A DNA stretch of 41,475 bases from an uncultured Muribaculaceae bacterium (GCA_905209725.1 CAJLTZ010000010.1:1-41475); one strand, 5' to 3'; numbered from the stretch's first letter, positions 1 to 9,398 are shown. Made by a program: numbers and translations. The notes: a model not told the origin generated them from the sequence alone.

Positions 1-71
1 CATACTCGCCCTTTTCTAATAGGCGACTACCTCAGCGTGTCCGCTGAACAGTTACAATGGAATGGAAAGTG

Positions 72-92
72 TGTTAAATATTGTTAATTAAC
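72..92. promoter_or_regulatory. Palindromic TGTTAA element upstream of secreted-protein cluster
   Basis: A TGTTAA half site is followed by the palindromic core TTGTTAATTAAC (81-92), ending 33 bp before the -7 box at 126. Almost the same 20-21 bp string recurs at 24936-24955 upstream of susC, differing by one inserted A. This suggests a shared operator or an upstream promoter element. The function is inferred only from position and recurrence. Confidence 0.35.
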
Positions 93-103
93 TTAAAGAC
101 TTA

Positions 104-133
104 TTGTATTGTATATATAAATGTATATTTTTG
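104..133 (+). promoter_or_regulatory. Bacteroidetes-type promoter for the secreted-protein cluster
   Basis: TTG at 104-106 is followed after 19 nt by TATTTTTG (126-133), which fits the Bacteroidetes housekeeping consensus TAnnTTTG at -7. Transcription would start near 140, leaving a leader of about 155 nt. The leader holds a TCCGCC/GGCGGA hairpin (227-232 with 248-253) and a possible nine-codon reading frame starting at 257. The 1-103 stretch holds no convincing gene; the frame open from base 1 to a stop at 85-87 could be the tail of an upstream gene, but nothing supports it. Confidence 0.55.
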
Positions 134-296
134 CGTTTGGAAATAGGCTTCATATGCAACATGCCGTTTGCTGCCATGAGCAAATTTCCGAAACAGGATC
201 ACAATATTCGACCTTTCGACCGAGAATCCGCCGCCTAAGCCTAATATGGCGGAACCATGAAAATAACAAAAAACTCACGCTTATAAAACCTTTATA

Positions 297-2216
297 ATGA
301 CAATGAAGAAACTTTCCTTAATGATTGTGGCATTGCTGCTCTCAGCGATACCCACCCTTGCGCAGGACGGCCTGATGTTCGGCTACTGCGGCGATGGAGT
401 AAATGGTGTAGGCGCTAAGGATCCATCCGGAGAATACTGGATAGCAGCTGCCATTGAGCTCGCAGAAAAGGACATCGAACAGTTTGACGGCTGCACGATC
501 GGCTCCGTCAGCGTCGGATTCGGCTCCGGCGTCAACAAAAACATCGTTATATTTTTCACAGAAGATCTCGCCGGCACACCGTTCCAGACTCAAAAAGGTC
601 GCGTAAGACCTCAACAATGGAACAATATCGCCATCTCAAATCCCGTAAAGATCGAGAAAGGCAAGAAACTCTTCATAGGCTGGAAATATAATGTTGATTC
701 CATGACCTCGCTTCCCGTGGGCACAGATAACAACACTACCGGCTTCACTCCCGGAGCTGACTGGATTTCAATGTCGATGATGGAAGCCGGTCTTGCCAAT
801 GAATGGAAACAGCAGGGCAGCATGGTGGGCAATGTAAACATCCGCCTCTATCTCACCGGAGCCAATCTCGACGGCGCAGCCTGTCTGCCTGTGAGCCTGA
901 CGATGCCTAAAGTGGCTCACCCGGGCGAGGATTTCGATTTCTCCCTCTCATTTACCAACGCATCCATATCGGAGGTGAACCAGATTGAGGTGGCATATAA
1001 GATCGGCACGGATCCGGAAGTGACGACTGTTTACGATTTCGAAACCCCTGTTGCCGCCAACGGCAAAGGCAAAGCCACATTCACCACTTCCACCCAACTG
1101 AACTCCCGCGAGATCCCCGTTTCGGCAAGGATCACCAAAGTCAACGGCGAGGAAAATTCAATGGCCGACCGCACATTCACTGCCACTTTCGCTTGCTCCG
1201 ACACATTCTACACACGCAGAATGCTGTGCGAGAAATTGACCGGCACATATTGCCAGTATTGCCCGCTCGGAATCGCAGGATTTGATTATATGGATGAAAA
1301 CGCCGGCGACACATTCATCGGTGTTGCAGTGCAGAACTACTCCTCATACGAACCTATGTACTGCCCCTCATACGACTCCTTCTTCCAGACTTGCGGATTT
1401 ACCGGCGCACCAAACGCCATCACCAACCGCAACCGCGATTTCTCATATAATGTGGACAAAGCATCTCTTGAAGGCAACTGGAGAAAAATCTACACTCCCG
1501 GATATGATATGGACATCAAGGCTTCCTTCGAGGCAAATTCCGATTCCAAGACAGTAAAAGCCACTGCCACCCTCAAGGTCGCTACTGAAATGTCGGGCAA
1601 GGATATGGCCATTTCTTTCATTGTGACAGAAGACAACCTCGGCCCGTATTACCAGCAGAACTATTACGACAAAAACCCCGGTTGTCCGGAGTTCTTCGGC
1701 AAAGGAGCGCCCGTAAGCCTGATGTATAATGACGTGGCCCGCTATCTGCCCTCACAGTGGAACGGCTATGCCAACAGCGTTCCCGAGACTCTCGTTCCCG
1801 GCGAGGAGTATCCCTTCACCGTAAACGACCTCAGCACCGGCAACCTCCAGAAATTCCTCAACGGCAACCTGATTGCCGTGCTCCTCGACAAGAAAACGGG
1901 CAAGGTTCTCAACTGCCACCGCGTTCATTTTGACCCGACACGCCCCGAAAAGCCCGTCAAGTTCGAGATTGAAAATGAGGATCCCGAGGATACGCCCGGA
2001 GTAGGAGTGGAAAAGATTGACAATGCAGACAATATTCAGACCGTAATCACCGGCGAAGCCGGATGCATCACATTCGCAGGCACAGGTGTGGCTCAGGTAT
2101 ACACAATGGCCGGTCAGGCCGCAGGCACAATCAATGCCGGCGAAAGCAAAGCATTCCCCGCTGGAATATATGTGGTGAAAGCAGCCGACAAGGCGGTGAA
2201 AGTACTCGTAAAATAA
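297..2216 (+). CDS. Secreted Omp28-like protein with CxxC motif and C-terminal sorting tail
   Basis: An exported protein of 639 residues. A typical signal peptide spans residues 1-22 and ends in TLAQ; ATG at 303 is an equally good start. The N-terminal ~200 residues look like a beta-rich domain. From about residue 310 the pattern LCEKLTGTYCQYCPLG appears, with Cys319 and Cys322 forming a CxxC pair. This is the hallmark of the Omp28-related family, a thioredoxin-like fold on Bacteroidetes outer-membrane or secreted proteins. The last ~70 residues (VYTMAG, then AGIYVVK and KVLVK) match the Por secretion/type IX sorting tail. I infer export through the outer membrane and surface attachment, possibly with a disulfide-handling role; the substrate is unknown. 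It is first in a run of secreted-protein genes and is separated from the next by a hairpin. Confidence 0.75.
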   Translation: MTMKKLSLMIVALLLSAIPTLAQDGLMFGYCGDGVNGVGAKDPSGEYWIAAAIELAEKDIEQFDGCTIGSVSVGFGSGVNKNIVIFFTEDLAGTPFQTQKGRVRPQQWNNIAISNPVKIEKGKKLFIGWKYNVDSMTSLPVGTDNNTTGFTPGADWISMSMMEAGLANEWKQQGSMVGNVNIRLYLTGANLDGAACLPVSLTMPKVAHPGEDFDFSLSFTNASISEVNQIEVAYKIGTDPEVTTVYDFETPVAANGKGKATFTTSTQLNSREIPVSARITKVNGEENSMADRTFTATFACSDTFYTRRMLCEKLTGTYCQYCPLGIAGFDYMDENAGDTFIGVAVQNYSSYEPMYCPSYDSFFQTCGFTGAPNAITNRNRDFSYNVDKASLEGNWRKIYTPGYDMDIKASFEANSDSKTVKATATLKVATEMSGKDMAISFIVTEDNLGPYYQQNYYDKNPGCPEFFGKGAPVSLMYNDVARYLPSQWNGYANSVPETLVPGEEYPFTVNDLSTGNLQKFLNGNLIAVLLDKKTGKVLNCHRVHFDPTRPEKPVKFEIENEDPEDTPGVGVEKIDNADNIQTVITGEAGCITFAGTGVAQVYTMAGQAAGTINAGESKAFPAGIYVVKAADKAVKVLVK

Positions 2217-2221
2217 ATTAA

Positions 2222-2271
2222 ATCATACTCAGATTCCGGATGCCCGTATAGAGCCGGAGTCTGAGAATGAT
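2222..2271 (+). terminator. Strong intergenic hairpin, possible attenuator or terminator
   Basis: CTCAGATTCCGG (2228-2239) pairs with CCGGAGTCTGAG (2254-2265) with one G-T wobble. After one A-A mismatch the stem is extended by ATCAT/ATGAT. The loop is 14 nt. Only a short T-rich stretch follows, so it may lower rather than stop read-through into the next gene, or protect the upstream mRNA end. Confidence 0.5.
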
Positions 2272-2310
2272 TTCTCATGATAACAACACACCCTTTCAAA
2301 CACTACTTAA

Positions 2311-3927
2311 ATGAAATTCAACAAGTTTATAATGACTGCCGCTCTTGGCATGGCCATATCCATCCCTGCATTTGCTTACGGCGACTGGGATCCGGATGAG
2401 AAATGGAAACCAATCGGCACAGGCACTCTCCGCGACGACATCCTAACCACACACTATATCCTCAAATACAATATGGAATTTCCCGTATTGATAGAGGAGA
2501 GTGAGAAGACTCCCGGCCGCTACCGCCTTGTGGACGCATATCGCCAGAGTCCTAAGTTTGACACCAGACAGCCAGACTTCCCTGAGGATGCCACCAACTA
2601 TATCGTGGTGGATGCCAGCGATCCAAACCGCGTGTGGCTTGAGCCGGGCGGAGCCTCTGTATGGGCCGGCCAAGATCAGCATCTTTTACTCTGGTCGATA
2701 GCCGACGATGTGATCAACAATGGCAGCACCGAGGCAAAGCCCGAAGAGGTGGCAGGCAAAATGGTGCAGGGAGTGATCACATTCCCGCTCAATACCCTCC
2801 TGACGGCATTCACTGATGAGGCGCAACTTGACAATGCCTCTTTTGTTCCGACAGCAGGATACACATGGCAAAAATCAAATGGCGGCGGAATGTTCCGCAT
2901 CATGCTTCCCGGAGTGCCCCAGCACGATGTGGAGATGGAAGTCATCGGCATCAATGCCACTGAAGACGGCGTAGAGTATCGCTTCACTCTCGACGAACCT
3001 GTGGATTATGCCCTTGTGGCCGTGTTCGAGGGACAATACACCGAGGATATGGCCGATAAAATCAAAAAAGGTGAAGTCAGCACTATCAAGGTGGACAGCA
3101 GCGGTGTATTTACCGTTCCATTTACCAAAGACGGCATTATGACTGTCGTGGCTGTTCCATATGTGGGTGAAACCCCATACATTGCATCCTACCAGACCAA
3201 GCAGTGGGCATATTCTCAGAAAGAATGGCGCAAACTGACCGGCAAAGCCATCTATACCGAGAATTTCCTCGCATCCAACTATGTGGGAGAATATGGTGGA
3301 GGCCAATATTCCATTGAGGCTTACACATATGAGGTGAATGTGGAGCAGAATGTGGATGACAAGGCTAAATTCCGCCTGGTGGATGTATATGCTCCTGGCA
3401 ATTATCCCCTGTCGACTGAAAAAGACTATCAGACCGACAAGATCTGGTATATGGAGTTCGACCTCTCCAATCCTCAGTGCGTGATGCTTGGCAGAACTCA
3501 GTGCGGATACAGATTCGCAGGCGGATATTTTGAGATCTGGGGCACTGCCACACGCCGCATAGAGGGCGGCTCGCAATGGCTTCCGAAGATCACGATGGAG
3601 CAGGCCATGAGTGACCCGACCATCCCCAAAATCACCTATGACGCTCAGAACCGTACCGTGGTGTTCCCGATGAAGTCCGTAATGATCGCATGGCCTTCCG
3701 TGAAAAATGACTGGTATGAGGCCAACAACAGCTCGGAAAAATCTAAGATTGTCCTGCCGGAGGATTTCGAAAATCCCGACTACTCCAATGTGGAAGGCAT
3801 CGTGACCGAACCTGAAGCCTGTGAAACTGAATATTTCACACTCGACGGCATGCGCGTGGCAAATCCCTCTGCCGGCATATACATCATGCGCTCCAATGGC
3901 GAGACCCGGAAGGTGCTCGTGAAATAA
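2311..3927 (+). CDS. Secreted protein of unknown function with sorting tail
   Basis: A 538-residue protein with a signal peptide (residues 1-22, cleavage after PAFA). The body is rich in aromatic and acidic residues and looks beta-structured. I do not recognise an enzyme family or catalytic motif. The last ~35 residues (YFTLDGMRV, AGIYIMR, KVLVK) form a short sorting-type tail like that of the upstream gene, so surface export by the type IX system is likely. It follows the first secreted gene after 94 bp containing a hairpin and precedes the multi-domain gene by 48 bp, so the three may share a transcript. A long antisense frame covers its 3' part and is taken as a shadow. Confidence 0.7.
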   Translation: MKFNKFIMTAALGMAISIPAFAYGDWDPDEKWKPIGTGTLRDDILTTHYILKYNMEFPVLIEESEKTPGRYRLVDAYRQSPKFDTRQPDFPEDATNYIVVDASDPNRVWLEPGGASVWAGQDQHLLLWSIADDVINNGSTEAKPEEVAGKMVQGVITFPLNTLLTAFTDEAQLDNASFVPTAGYTWQKSNGGGMFRIMLPGVPQHDVEMEVIGINATEDGVEYRFTLDEPVDYALVAVFEGQYTEDMADKIKKGEVSTIKVDSSGVFTVPFTKDGIMTVVAVPYVGETPYIASYQTKQWAYSQKEWRKLTGKAIYTENFLASNYVGEYGGGQYSIEAYTYEVNVEQNVDDKAKFRLVDVYAPGNYPLSTEKDYQTDKIWYMEFDLSNPQCVMLGRTQCGYRFAGGYFEIWGTATRRIEGGSQWLPKITMEQAMSDPTIPKITYDAQNRTVVFPMKSVMIAWPSVKNDWYEANNSSEKSKIVLPEDFENPDYSNVEGIVTEPEACETEYFTLDGMRVANPSAGIYIMRSNGETRKVLVK

Positions 3928-3975
3928 CACAATCCCCCCAGAAAAAATTAAAAAAATAATACATAAACAACCAAG

Positions 3976-6900
3976 ATGAACAAAGCAACTTTAACCTTAG
4001 CGCTGGCAGCACTTACTGTGGCTTCCGCTTCGGCCGGAGACATCTTTGTGAAAGAGTTTCCCCCGCAGCTTCCCCCGCAGCTGACGCCTAAGACGGCAAA
4101 ACAGCATCGCGCTCCCCTCAACCAGGAGAAAAAACGCGGCGACAAAGTGTTCGGCTACACAATGGTCGACAACACCAGAATGTTCTCAAGCTATGTGAAT
4201 TATTACTCCAACGAGTATTTCCTCGACTATGTGGGCCCAGGCATCACGCAGCAGGAGGAGGACCATATGCGTTCCCTTTATGTGCTCCGCGCCGGCGCAT
4301 ACAACCCCGACGATGGTTTCTATTATGCCTACAAGTGCAAATATTACACTATCGGCATCACTCAGGCATATAAATTCGTGAAGGTGAACCCCACCACCGG
4401 CGAATGGTCCGAGATAATGGATCTTAACGACGACTATAAGAACACTTATCTCTATGAACTCGCCTACAATGCCTATTCCAGCGAGATGTTCGCACTGACG
4501 CAGAACAATGACGGCACTCTGACCACACGTATCTGCAAACTCGACATCCCCGGCGGCAGCAAGGATATGACCGATTTCATCAACCTCGGCGACTATTATC
4601 TTTGCGGCGCCTTCGACTACGACGGGTACTTCTATGGCGTCCGCTGGGTGCTCGACACGGAAAACAATAATATGCTCATCGGCTCCGCTCTCGACAAATT
4701 CGACAAGAATTTCAAGAGAATCGACACAAAGGAGCTTCTTGTGGACGGTAAGCCTTTCCTCTCATACTATCAGCACGGTATGGATGTGGATTACACCACT
4801 GGCGATCTCGTGTGGGCAGCCACAGATGCAGAGGGTAACCAGGTAATGGTGCGCATCAATCCAGAAACAGCAGCCACCAAGCGCATGGGAAACCATGGCG
4901 TAGGCTTCCAAGAGACAATGTGCGGCCTCTATGTGCCTTACACTGTGGCTGAAGACCGCGAGGCTCCCGCTATCGTGAATGACCTCGAATTTGCCATCGA
5001 CAAGAACGGCGCCAACAAGGTCACCATCTCCTGGACCAATCCCAAGACCCTCTGGAACCGTCAGCCCATGACCAACCTCCAGAACGTCAAGGTGTATCGC
5101 GACGACCCCAACAGTGAGCCTCTCACCACTATCGATGCCGCCGGCAAAGAGGGCAAATATCTCTCTTACACCGATACCGAAGCCACACAGGGCGTTCACA
5201 AATATTATGTGATGGCCTTCAACGAGGCAGGTCGCGGCGTTGAAACATGCATCGAAGCATATGTGGGACACGACAAACCGGGCGCAGTAAATAATCTCGA
5301 AGCCGTGGCCACAGCAGATGGCCTTGGTGTAAAACTCACCTGGAAGGCTCCCACCGTGGGCGACAGCGAAGGTTGGTTTGACAAAACCATCACTTATAAC
5401 ATCAAGCGTCTTCCCGACAACAAACAGGTAGCTTCCGGCGTTTCCGCATTGGAATACACCGATGCCAACATCGAGGAGGCACAGTTCTACAGCTACGAGA
5501 TCACACCTGTCAACGAGCAGGGCGCAGGCACACCGGCAACTTCAAACGGTGTCCTCGCAGGCGCGAGCATCAAGATTCCCTTCACCTCGACATTCGGCAA
5601 TCAGGCTGAGGCCGACCGATTCACATCCTTCGGCCCCGTGGGAGACTATCCTATGTTCACATATGAGTCTCCGAGCATCTACACCGATCCTATGGTGCCC
5701 GCCATGCGTTTCAACTACAGCACAGGCGACAATAACGCAGTGCTCGTGTCTCCGAAACTCAACGTGAAGAAGGGTCAGAAATATCGCGTTGACTGGAAGT
5801 TCGTGCTCCATCGTTACGGCTATGCAGTGGAAGATGCATATCACAGTTTCCGCATTCTTGGAGGCACAGAACCTAAATACGAAAGCATGAAGGACAATGT
5901 GCTCTGGGAGGATGCTGAATTCCTCACTGTCAAGTCGAAAGAGACACACACAGTGACCACATATTTCACTGCTCCTGTAGACGGCGACTATTGCATCGGT
6001 TTCCAGGTGCTCTCCAAAGGTGACGCCGACCAGATGCCCGGTATCGACATGCTTAAATTCGCCATTGACTACGCACCGGCCAACGACCTTGAAGCCACCA
6101 AGCTCCAGGCTCCCGCTATTGTATCAAATACATTTGACAACGTATACAATGTGACAGTATACAACAACGGTGACAACGACCAGTCAGATTTCGAGGTACA
6201 GGTAGGTCTCGACCGCTCCAACGGCGAATTCGTGCCCATTTCAGCAGCAAAATCACTCTCCACTCTCAAATCGCATGAATATGCAGTGGTTCGTGTCGTA
6301 GGACATGCAGAGGGACATAACGGCGAGCAGGAACTCCGGGCACGCGTAATCCTGAAGAACGACGAGAACGACAACAACAACTTCACCGATTATGTTCCCG
6401 TCACAATCACAGAGACAGATGCTTATGCTTACTGCGCTATCGACCGCGACACCGAAAGCTATAAGACCTGGCTTCCCTTCGGCACAGCTGCTGATGCACA
6501 GAGCGGCTCGCAGACTATCTACACCCGCAAGGACCTCGAACTCCAGCCCGACCAGGAAATAGAGATCTCAGGCGTCGCCTATGAGTATATGTCGGATGAT
6601 AATGTGAAAGATCTTACAGGCCATATCTGGCTCGGAACCACAGACCAGGAAAACTATGGCGCTGACAAGGCTCCTATCATGGAGGGTATGCAGCAGATGG
6701 TTGCAGCACGCAAACTGGAATTCGCAGAAACCAAAGACCTAACCATCTATCCTATTCCCTTCGACGAGGGCAAGTCGTTCAAACTCCCTGCAAAGAAGAA
6801 TCTTGTTGTGACATTTGGCGCAGAAAACAAGTCGGTCAATTATAACTTCGCGCTCAAATTCTTCGTCTATAATGACGACATCACCGTATCCGACGGCGAG

Positions 6901-7266
6901 AATCACAGCCTCTGGTGGAACAACGTGTTTGATCCCAACCAGACACAGGGACAGTACACAGAGACAGTTCTCCCCAACCTGTATCTGATGATCAAGCAGC
7001 CGAAAACTGACCCGTATAATCCCAACGTGGACCCCAACAGCATCGAGACTATCGGCATCAGCAAGGGCATGAGCGTCAAGGTAGTTGCCGGCGAGGCTAT
7101 CCTCAACGGCGTAGAGACTCTCGCTCTCTACGACCTGAGCGGCGCAATGATCATGAACCTCAACGTCAATGGTGCCAAGGCTGTGAAACTCCCCGTTGAG
7201 AAGGGCGTTTACATCCTCCGCGTTGCCAACGCTTCCGAGGTGAAGACCGTCAAGATCGCTCTCTGA
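3976..7266 (+). CDS. Large multi-domain secreted protein (FN3 and adhesin-like domains, sorting tail)
   Basis: A 1096-residue exported protein with a signal peptide at residues 1-20. The N-terminal ~320 residues look like a repeated beta-sheet, possibly propeller-like, domain. Two fibronectin type III-like domains follow at about 330-430 and 433-528; each opens with a VNDLE or VNNLE motif and contains W-T or W-K strands. Residues ~535-695 (opening IPFTSTFG, later VSPKLNV and YRVDWKF) resemble the jelly-roll cleaved-adhesin modules of gingipain-type proteins. A CARDB-like segment at ~696-815 begins ANDLEATKL. The C-terminus (ALYDLSG, KGVYILRV) is a sorting tail. No protease or glycosidase active site was seen, so an adhesin or binding role is the best inference. 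A terminator follows. Confidence 0.7.
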   Translation: MNKATLTLALAALTVASASAGDIFVKEFPPQLPPQLTPKTAKQHRAPLNQEKKRGDKVFGYTMVDNTRMFSSYVNYYSNEYFLDYVGPGITQQEEDHMRSLYVLRAGAYNPDDGFYYAYKCKYYTIGITQAYKFVKVNPTTGEWSEIMDLNDDYKNTYLYELAYNAYSSEMFALTQNNDGTLTTRICKLDIPGGSKDMTDFINLGDYYLCGAFDYDGYFYGVRWVLDTENNNMLIGSALDKFDKNFKRIDTKELLVDGKPFLSYYQHGMDVDYTTGDLVWAATDAEGNQVMVRINPETAATKRMGNHGVGFQETMCGLYVPYTVAEDREAPAIVNDLEFAIDKNGANKVTISWTNPKTLWNRQPMTNLQNVKVYRDDPNSEPLTTIDAAGKEGKYLSYTDTEATQGVHKYYVMAFNEAGRGVETCIEAYVGHDKPGAVNNLEAVATADGLGVKLTWKAPTVGDSEGWFDKTITYNIKRLPDNKQVASGVSALEYTDANIEEAQFYSYEITPVNEQGAGTPATSNGVLAGASIKIPFTSTFGNQAEADRFTSFGPVGDYPMFTYESPSIYTDPMVPAMRFNYSTGDNNAVLVSPKLNVKKGQKYRVDWKFVLHRYGYAVEDAYHSFRILGGTEPKYESMKDNVLWEDAEFLTVKSKETHTVTTYFTAPVDGDYCIGFQVLSKGDADQMPGIDMLKFAIDYAPANDLEATKLQAPAIVSNTFDNVYNVTVYNNGDNDQSDFEVQVGLDRSNGEFVPISAAKSLSTLKSHEYAVVRVVGHAEGHNGEQELRARVILKNDENDNNNFTDYVPVTITETDAYAYCAIDRDTESYKTWLPFGTAADAQSGSQTIYTRKDLELQPDQEIEISGVAYEYMSDDNVKDLTGHIWLGTTDQENYGADKAPIMEGMQQMVAARKLEFAETKDLTIYPIPFDEGKSFKLPAKKNLVVTFGAENKSVNYNFALKFFVYNDDITVSDGENHSLWWNNVFDPNQTQGQYTETVLPNLYLMIKQPKTDPYNPNVDPNSIETIGISKGMSVKVVAGEAILNGVETLALYDLSGAMIMNLNVNGAKAVKLPVEKGVYILRVANASEVKTVKIAL

Positions 7267-7296
7267 CGCATCGCGTTAAAGCATAAATATCAATGC

Positions 7297-7332
7297 AGCC
7301 GCAGAGCCCCCGGGCCCTGCGGCTCTTTTTTT
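7297..7332 (+). terminator. Rho-independent terminator after the adhesin-like gene
   Basis: AGCCGCAG (7297-7304) pairs with CTGCGGCT (7317-7324) and is followed by a run of T. It closes the first three-gene group. Confidence 0.85.
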
Positions 7333-7345
7333 ATAGAGTTAAATA

Positions 7346-7376
7346 TTTGTCGTTATAGAATTTTTACTTAATTTTG
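7346..7376 (+). promoter_or_regulatory. Promoter for the short secreted-protein pair
   Basis: TTTG at 7346-7349 and TAATTTTG at 7369-7376, 19 nt apart, form a near-consensus Bacteroidetes promoter. Transcription would begin near 7383, about 58 nt before the ATG at 7441. Confidence 0.65.
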
Positions 7377-7440
7377 CACGTGCGGTGAAATAAAGCCGCA
7401 ATCCGCATTGAGTAATATAACAACCAAAAACATACATCAG

Positions 7441-7914
7441 ATGAAACACATCCACTCCCTGATCGCACTGCTGATCGCCGGAGGCGCTACGATGGCGGCC
7501 CAGGACTATCATGTGATAGTCACGGATGCCGACGGCAAAACCGTCACTGCGCCACTGACAGTCAAAACGACGATCTCATTCCCTGAGGGGGGGCTCACCG
7601 TGACCAACGGCACCGATGTGAAGGTGATTCCCTGGGCACAGGTAGAATCTGTTCACTTCGACACGCCCAACGCTGTGGAGAGTCTGCGCCCTGAAGCCGA
7701 CGCATTGCGCCTGCTCACCAACCCCGCCGACACCGAACTCCGCTTTGCCGGCGCGCTCGACGCTCCGGCCACTCTCGCCGTCACAGCCCTCTCCGGCATG
7801 AACATGCTCCTTATCAACAACTGGAACGGCGAGACTGTAGACGTATCCTCCCTCGCTCCCGGCCTTTATTTCGCAACCGTCAATAACAAAACCTTCAAAT
7901 TCATCAAGAAATGA
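7441..7914 (+). CDS. Small secreted protein made of a short N-terminal domain and a sorting tail
   Basis: 157 residues from ATG 7441, which begins a clear signal peptide (MKHIHSL to TMAAQ). The frame can be extended back to a TTG at 7408, but that lacks a signal-peptide start. The mature protein has ~60 residues ending in VESVHFD, a short beta module common at the start of Bacteroidales secreted proteins, then a ~70-residue sorting tail (LTNPADTELRF, LSGMNML, APGLYFATV, FKFIKK). There is no room for a passenger domain. The stop overlaps the next start in an ATGA, so the two genes are translationally coupled. The function is unknown. Confidence 0.7.
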   Translation: MKHIHSLIALLIAGGATMAAQDYHVIVTDADGKTVTAPLTVKTTISFPEGGLTVTNGTDVKVIPWAQVESVHFDTPNAVESLRPEADALRLLTNPADTELRFAGALDAPATLAVTALSGMNMLLINNWNGETVDVSSLAPGLYFATVNNKTFKFIKK

Positions 7915-9266
7915 GATTTCTCAGCATATGCGCGGCTGCTCTGACTCTGGCCGCTTCCGCCTTCGCTCAGGAGGCTCCCAACCGTATTATTGTCAACAAT
8001 AATATCGAAGGGTATAAAAAAGTGTTTGCCACCGATTTCGTTAAGGATATCACTTTCGACAGAATCGACGGCAAAGTAAACGTAGAGATTTCCGACATCA
8101 AGGATTTCAAGGTGGAGGGAAATGCAGTGACCTCTTTCCACGTGACATTGATGCGCTCCATGAACTGTGCTTATTTCCGGATCGGCGTGCTCGGAACACC
8201 CTTCTCCTCTCAACTCTTCGGCAAAGATGAACTCGCCATCAACTGGCTCACCGAAAACGGTGTGCTCGCTGATGCCCAACTCACTGAAGATTTCGATAAC
8301 GGCGAACTCTCCGGAGTGCAACTTCCGTTAGGATCAGATTACACCATATGGGCCGTGGCTTACGATGACCTCGGCTGCGCTGCAGGTGTGTCGCATTTAA
8401 GCTTCACCACCCCTACCCCCTCTTTGGTGGGAGATCCCAAAGTGGAGGCTTCTTTCTCCGACCAGACTCTCAATAGCTTCGTAATCACAGTTACTCCCAA
8501 TTCCGACGTAAAACAATGGTATATGTCGTGCGACGAAAAGGGTAATATGGTTAAGGCTTACGAACAATTCGCCCCGATGTTCGGATTCTCCAGCATTTCG
8601 CAAATGGTGAAACAATTCAGCGGCAAAGGCCATATCGGCAAAGAGGTTTACCAATACAAGGGTATGAACCCCAACACTGAATACGAGGTTTATCTCGTAT
8701 GCGAAGATGCCAATGGCAACCTCACCCAACCGCAGATTTTCTACACCAATACCCTTTCGCAGGGCGGATCAGGCGAGGCCATCACCACTCCAACATTCAC
8801 AAAATATGAACTTGCTGACTGGGGCAATTCGGATGAACCCAAAATGCTGCCTTCTCTCTTTGTGAAATATAAACCCAACGACCAGACCTGGCGCTATCAT
8901 TTCAATGTTTATCCCAAAGAGCAATTTGATACTATTGCCGATGAAGTGAGAGCTGATATGGTGAAACTACCCGAAGTTGAGACACTGTATTACTGGTGGT
9001 ATGAAGAACTCGAAACAGACTATCAGGTTAATCCTAATTCCACAGTGGTAGTGCTCACCATTTCTCAGAATGCCGACAAGAACTTCGGCACTCTGCAGGA
9101 AGTGGAATATACAACCCCGGCAAACGTGGGCGATCCGCTGAAAGTAAATTATGTGAAGACCACTCGCGTGCCTATGGCTCGCGTGATGCAACAGCCGGCA
9201 AAGGTTGAAACAGAGGGCAGAGTGCCTCAATTCACCCCACGTCGCAAACTCACTCTCTCACATTGA
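7911..9266 (+). CDS. Secreted protein of unknown function with FN3-like repeats
   Basis: 451 residues with a signal peptide (cleavage after AFAQ, ~residue 20). An early segment with VKDITFD echoes the VESVHFD motif of the overlapping upstream gene. Two later segments (about 45-165 and 175-290) end in YTIWAVAYD and YEVYLVCED strands typical of fibronectin type III-like folds. Unlike its neighbours it has no sorting tail and ends in a basic stretch (RRKLTLSH). It is coupled to the previous gene by a 4-bp overlap, so the two products are probably made together; a partner relationship is possible but unproven. Confidence 0.65.
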   Translation: MRFLSICAAALTLAASAFAQEAPNRIIVNNNIEGYKKVFATDFVKDITFDRIDGKVNVEISDIKDFKVEGNAVTSFHVTLMRSMNCAYFRIGVLGTPFSSQLFGKDELAINWLTENGVLADAQLTEDFDNGELSGVQLPLGSDYTIWAVAYDDLGCAAGVSHLSFTTPTPSLVGDPKVEASFSDQTLNSFVITVTPNSDVKQWYMSCDEKGNMVKAYEQFAPMFGFSSISQMVKQFSGKGHIGKEVYQYKGMNPNTEYEVYLVCEDANGNLTQPQIFYTNTLSQGGSGEAITTPTFTKYELADWGNSDEPKMLPSLFVKYKPNDQTWRYHFNVYPKEQFDTIADEVRADMVKLPEVETLYYWWYEELETDYQVNPNSTVVVLTISQNADKNFGTLQEVEYTTPANVGDPLKVNYVKTTRVPMARVMQQPAKVETEGRVPQFTPRRKLTLSH

Positions 9267-9289
9267 GATATTTATGAACTGTAATTTCC

Positions 9290-9336
9290 AAGCAAATTTA
9301 TTGAACCATCCTTAAGGCTGTTTCCTAAATTTGCTT
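9290..9336. repeat. 11-bp inverted repeat in the gap before polA
   Basis: AAGCAAATTTA (9290-9300) and TAAATTTGCTT (9326-9336) are perfect complements around a 25-nt loop that itself holds the palindrome CCTTAAGG (9310-9317). No T run follows. It could be a processing hairpin or a protein-binding site; the role is unknown. Confidence 0.4.
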
Positions 9337-9352
9337 GTAAATCCTATAAATT

Positions 9353-9396
9353 TCAAGTTTCCCTGACGCATTGCGGCTCGGAAACTTGATTTTTTT
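9353..9396 (+). terminator. Terminator of the secreted-protein pair
   Basis: TCAAGTTTCC (9353-9362) pairs perfectly with GGAAACTTGA (9380-9389), followed by seven T. Confidence 0.85.
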
Positions 9397-9398
9397 GT

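Noticed and set aside
1..87. Open frame from the window edge to a stop at 85-87
   Set aside because: Only 28 codons, it runs into the palindromic promoter element, and there is no recognisable protein end.
2875..3930. 351-codon open frame on the minus strand opposite the second secreted gene
   Set aside because: The plus-strand gene has a signal peptide and sorting tail. The antisense product is rich in His, Cys and Phe with no recognisable domain, and long antisense frames are common in this GC-rich DNA.
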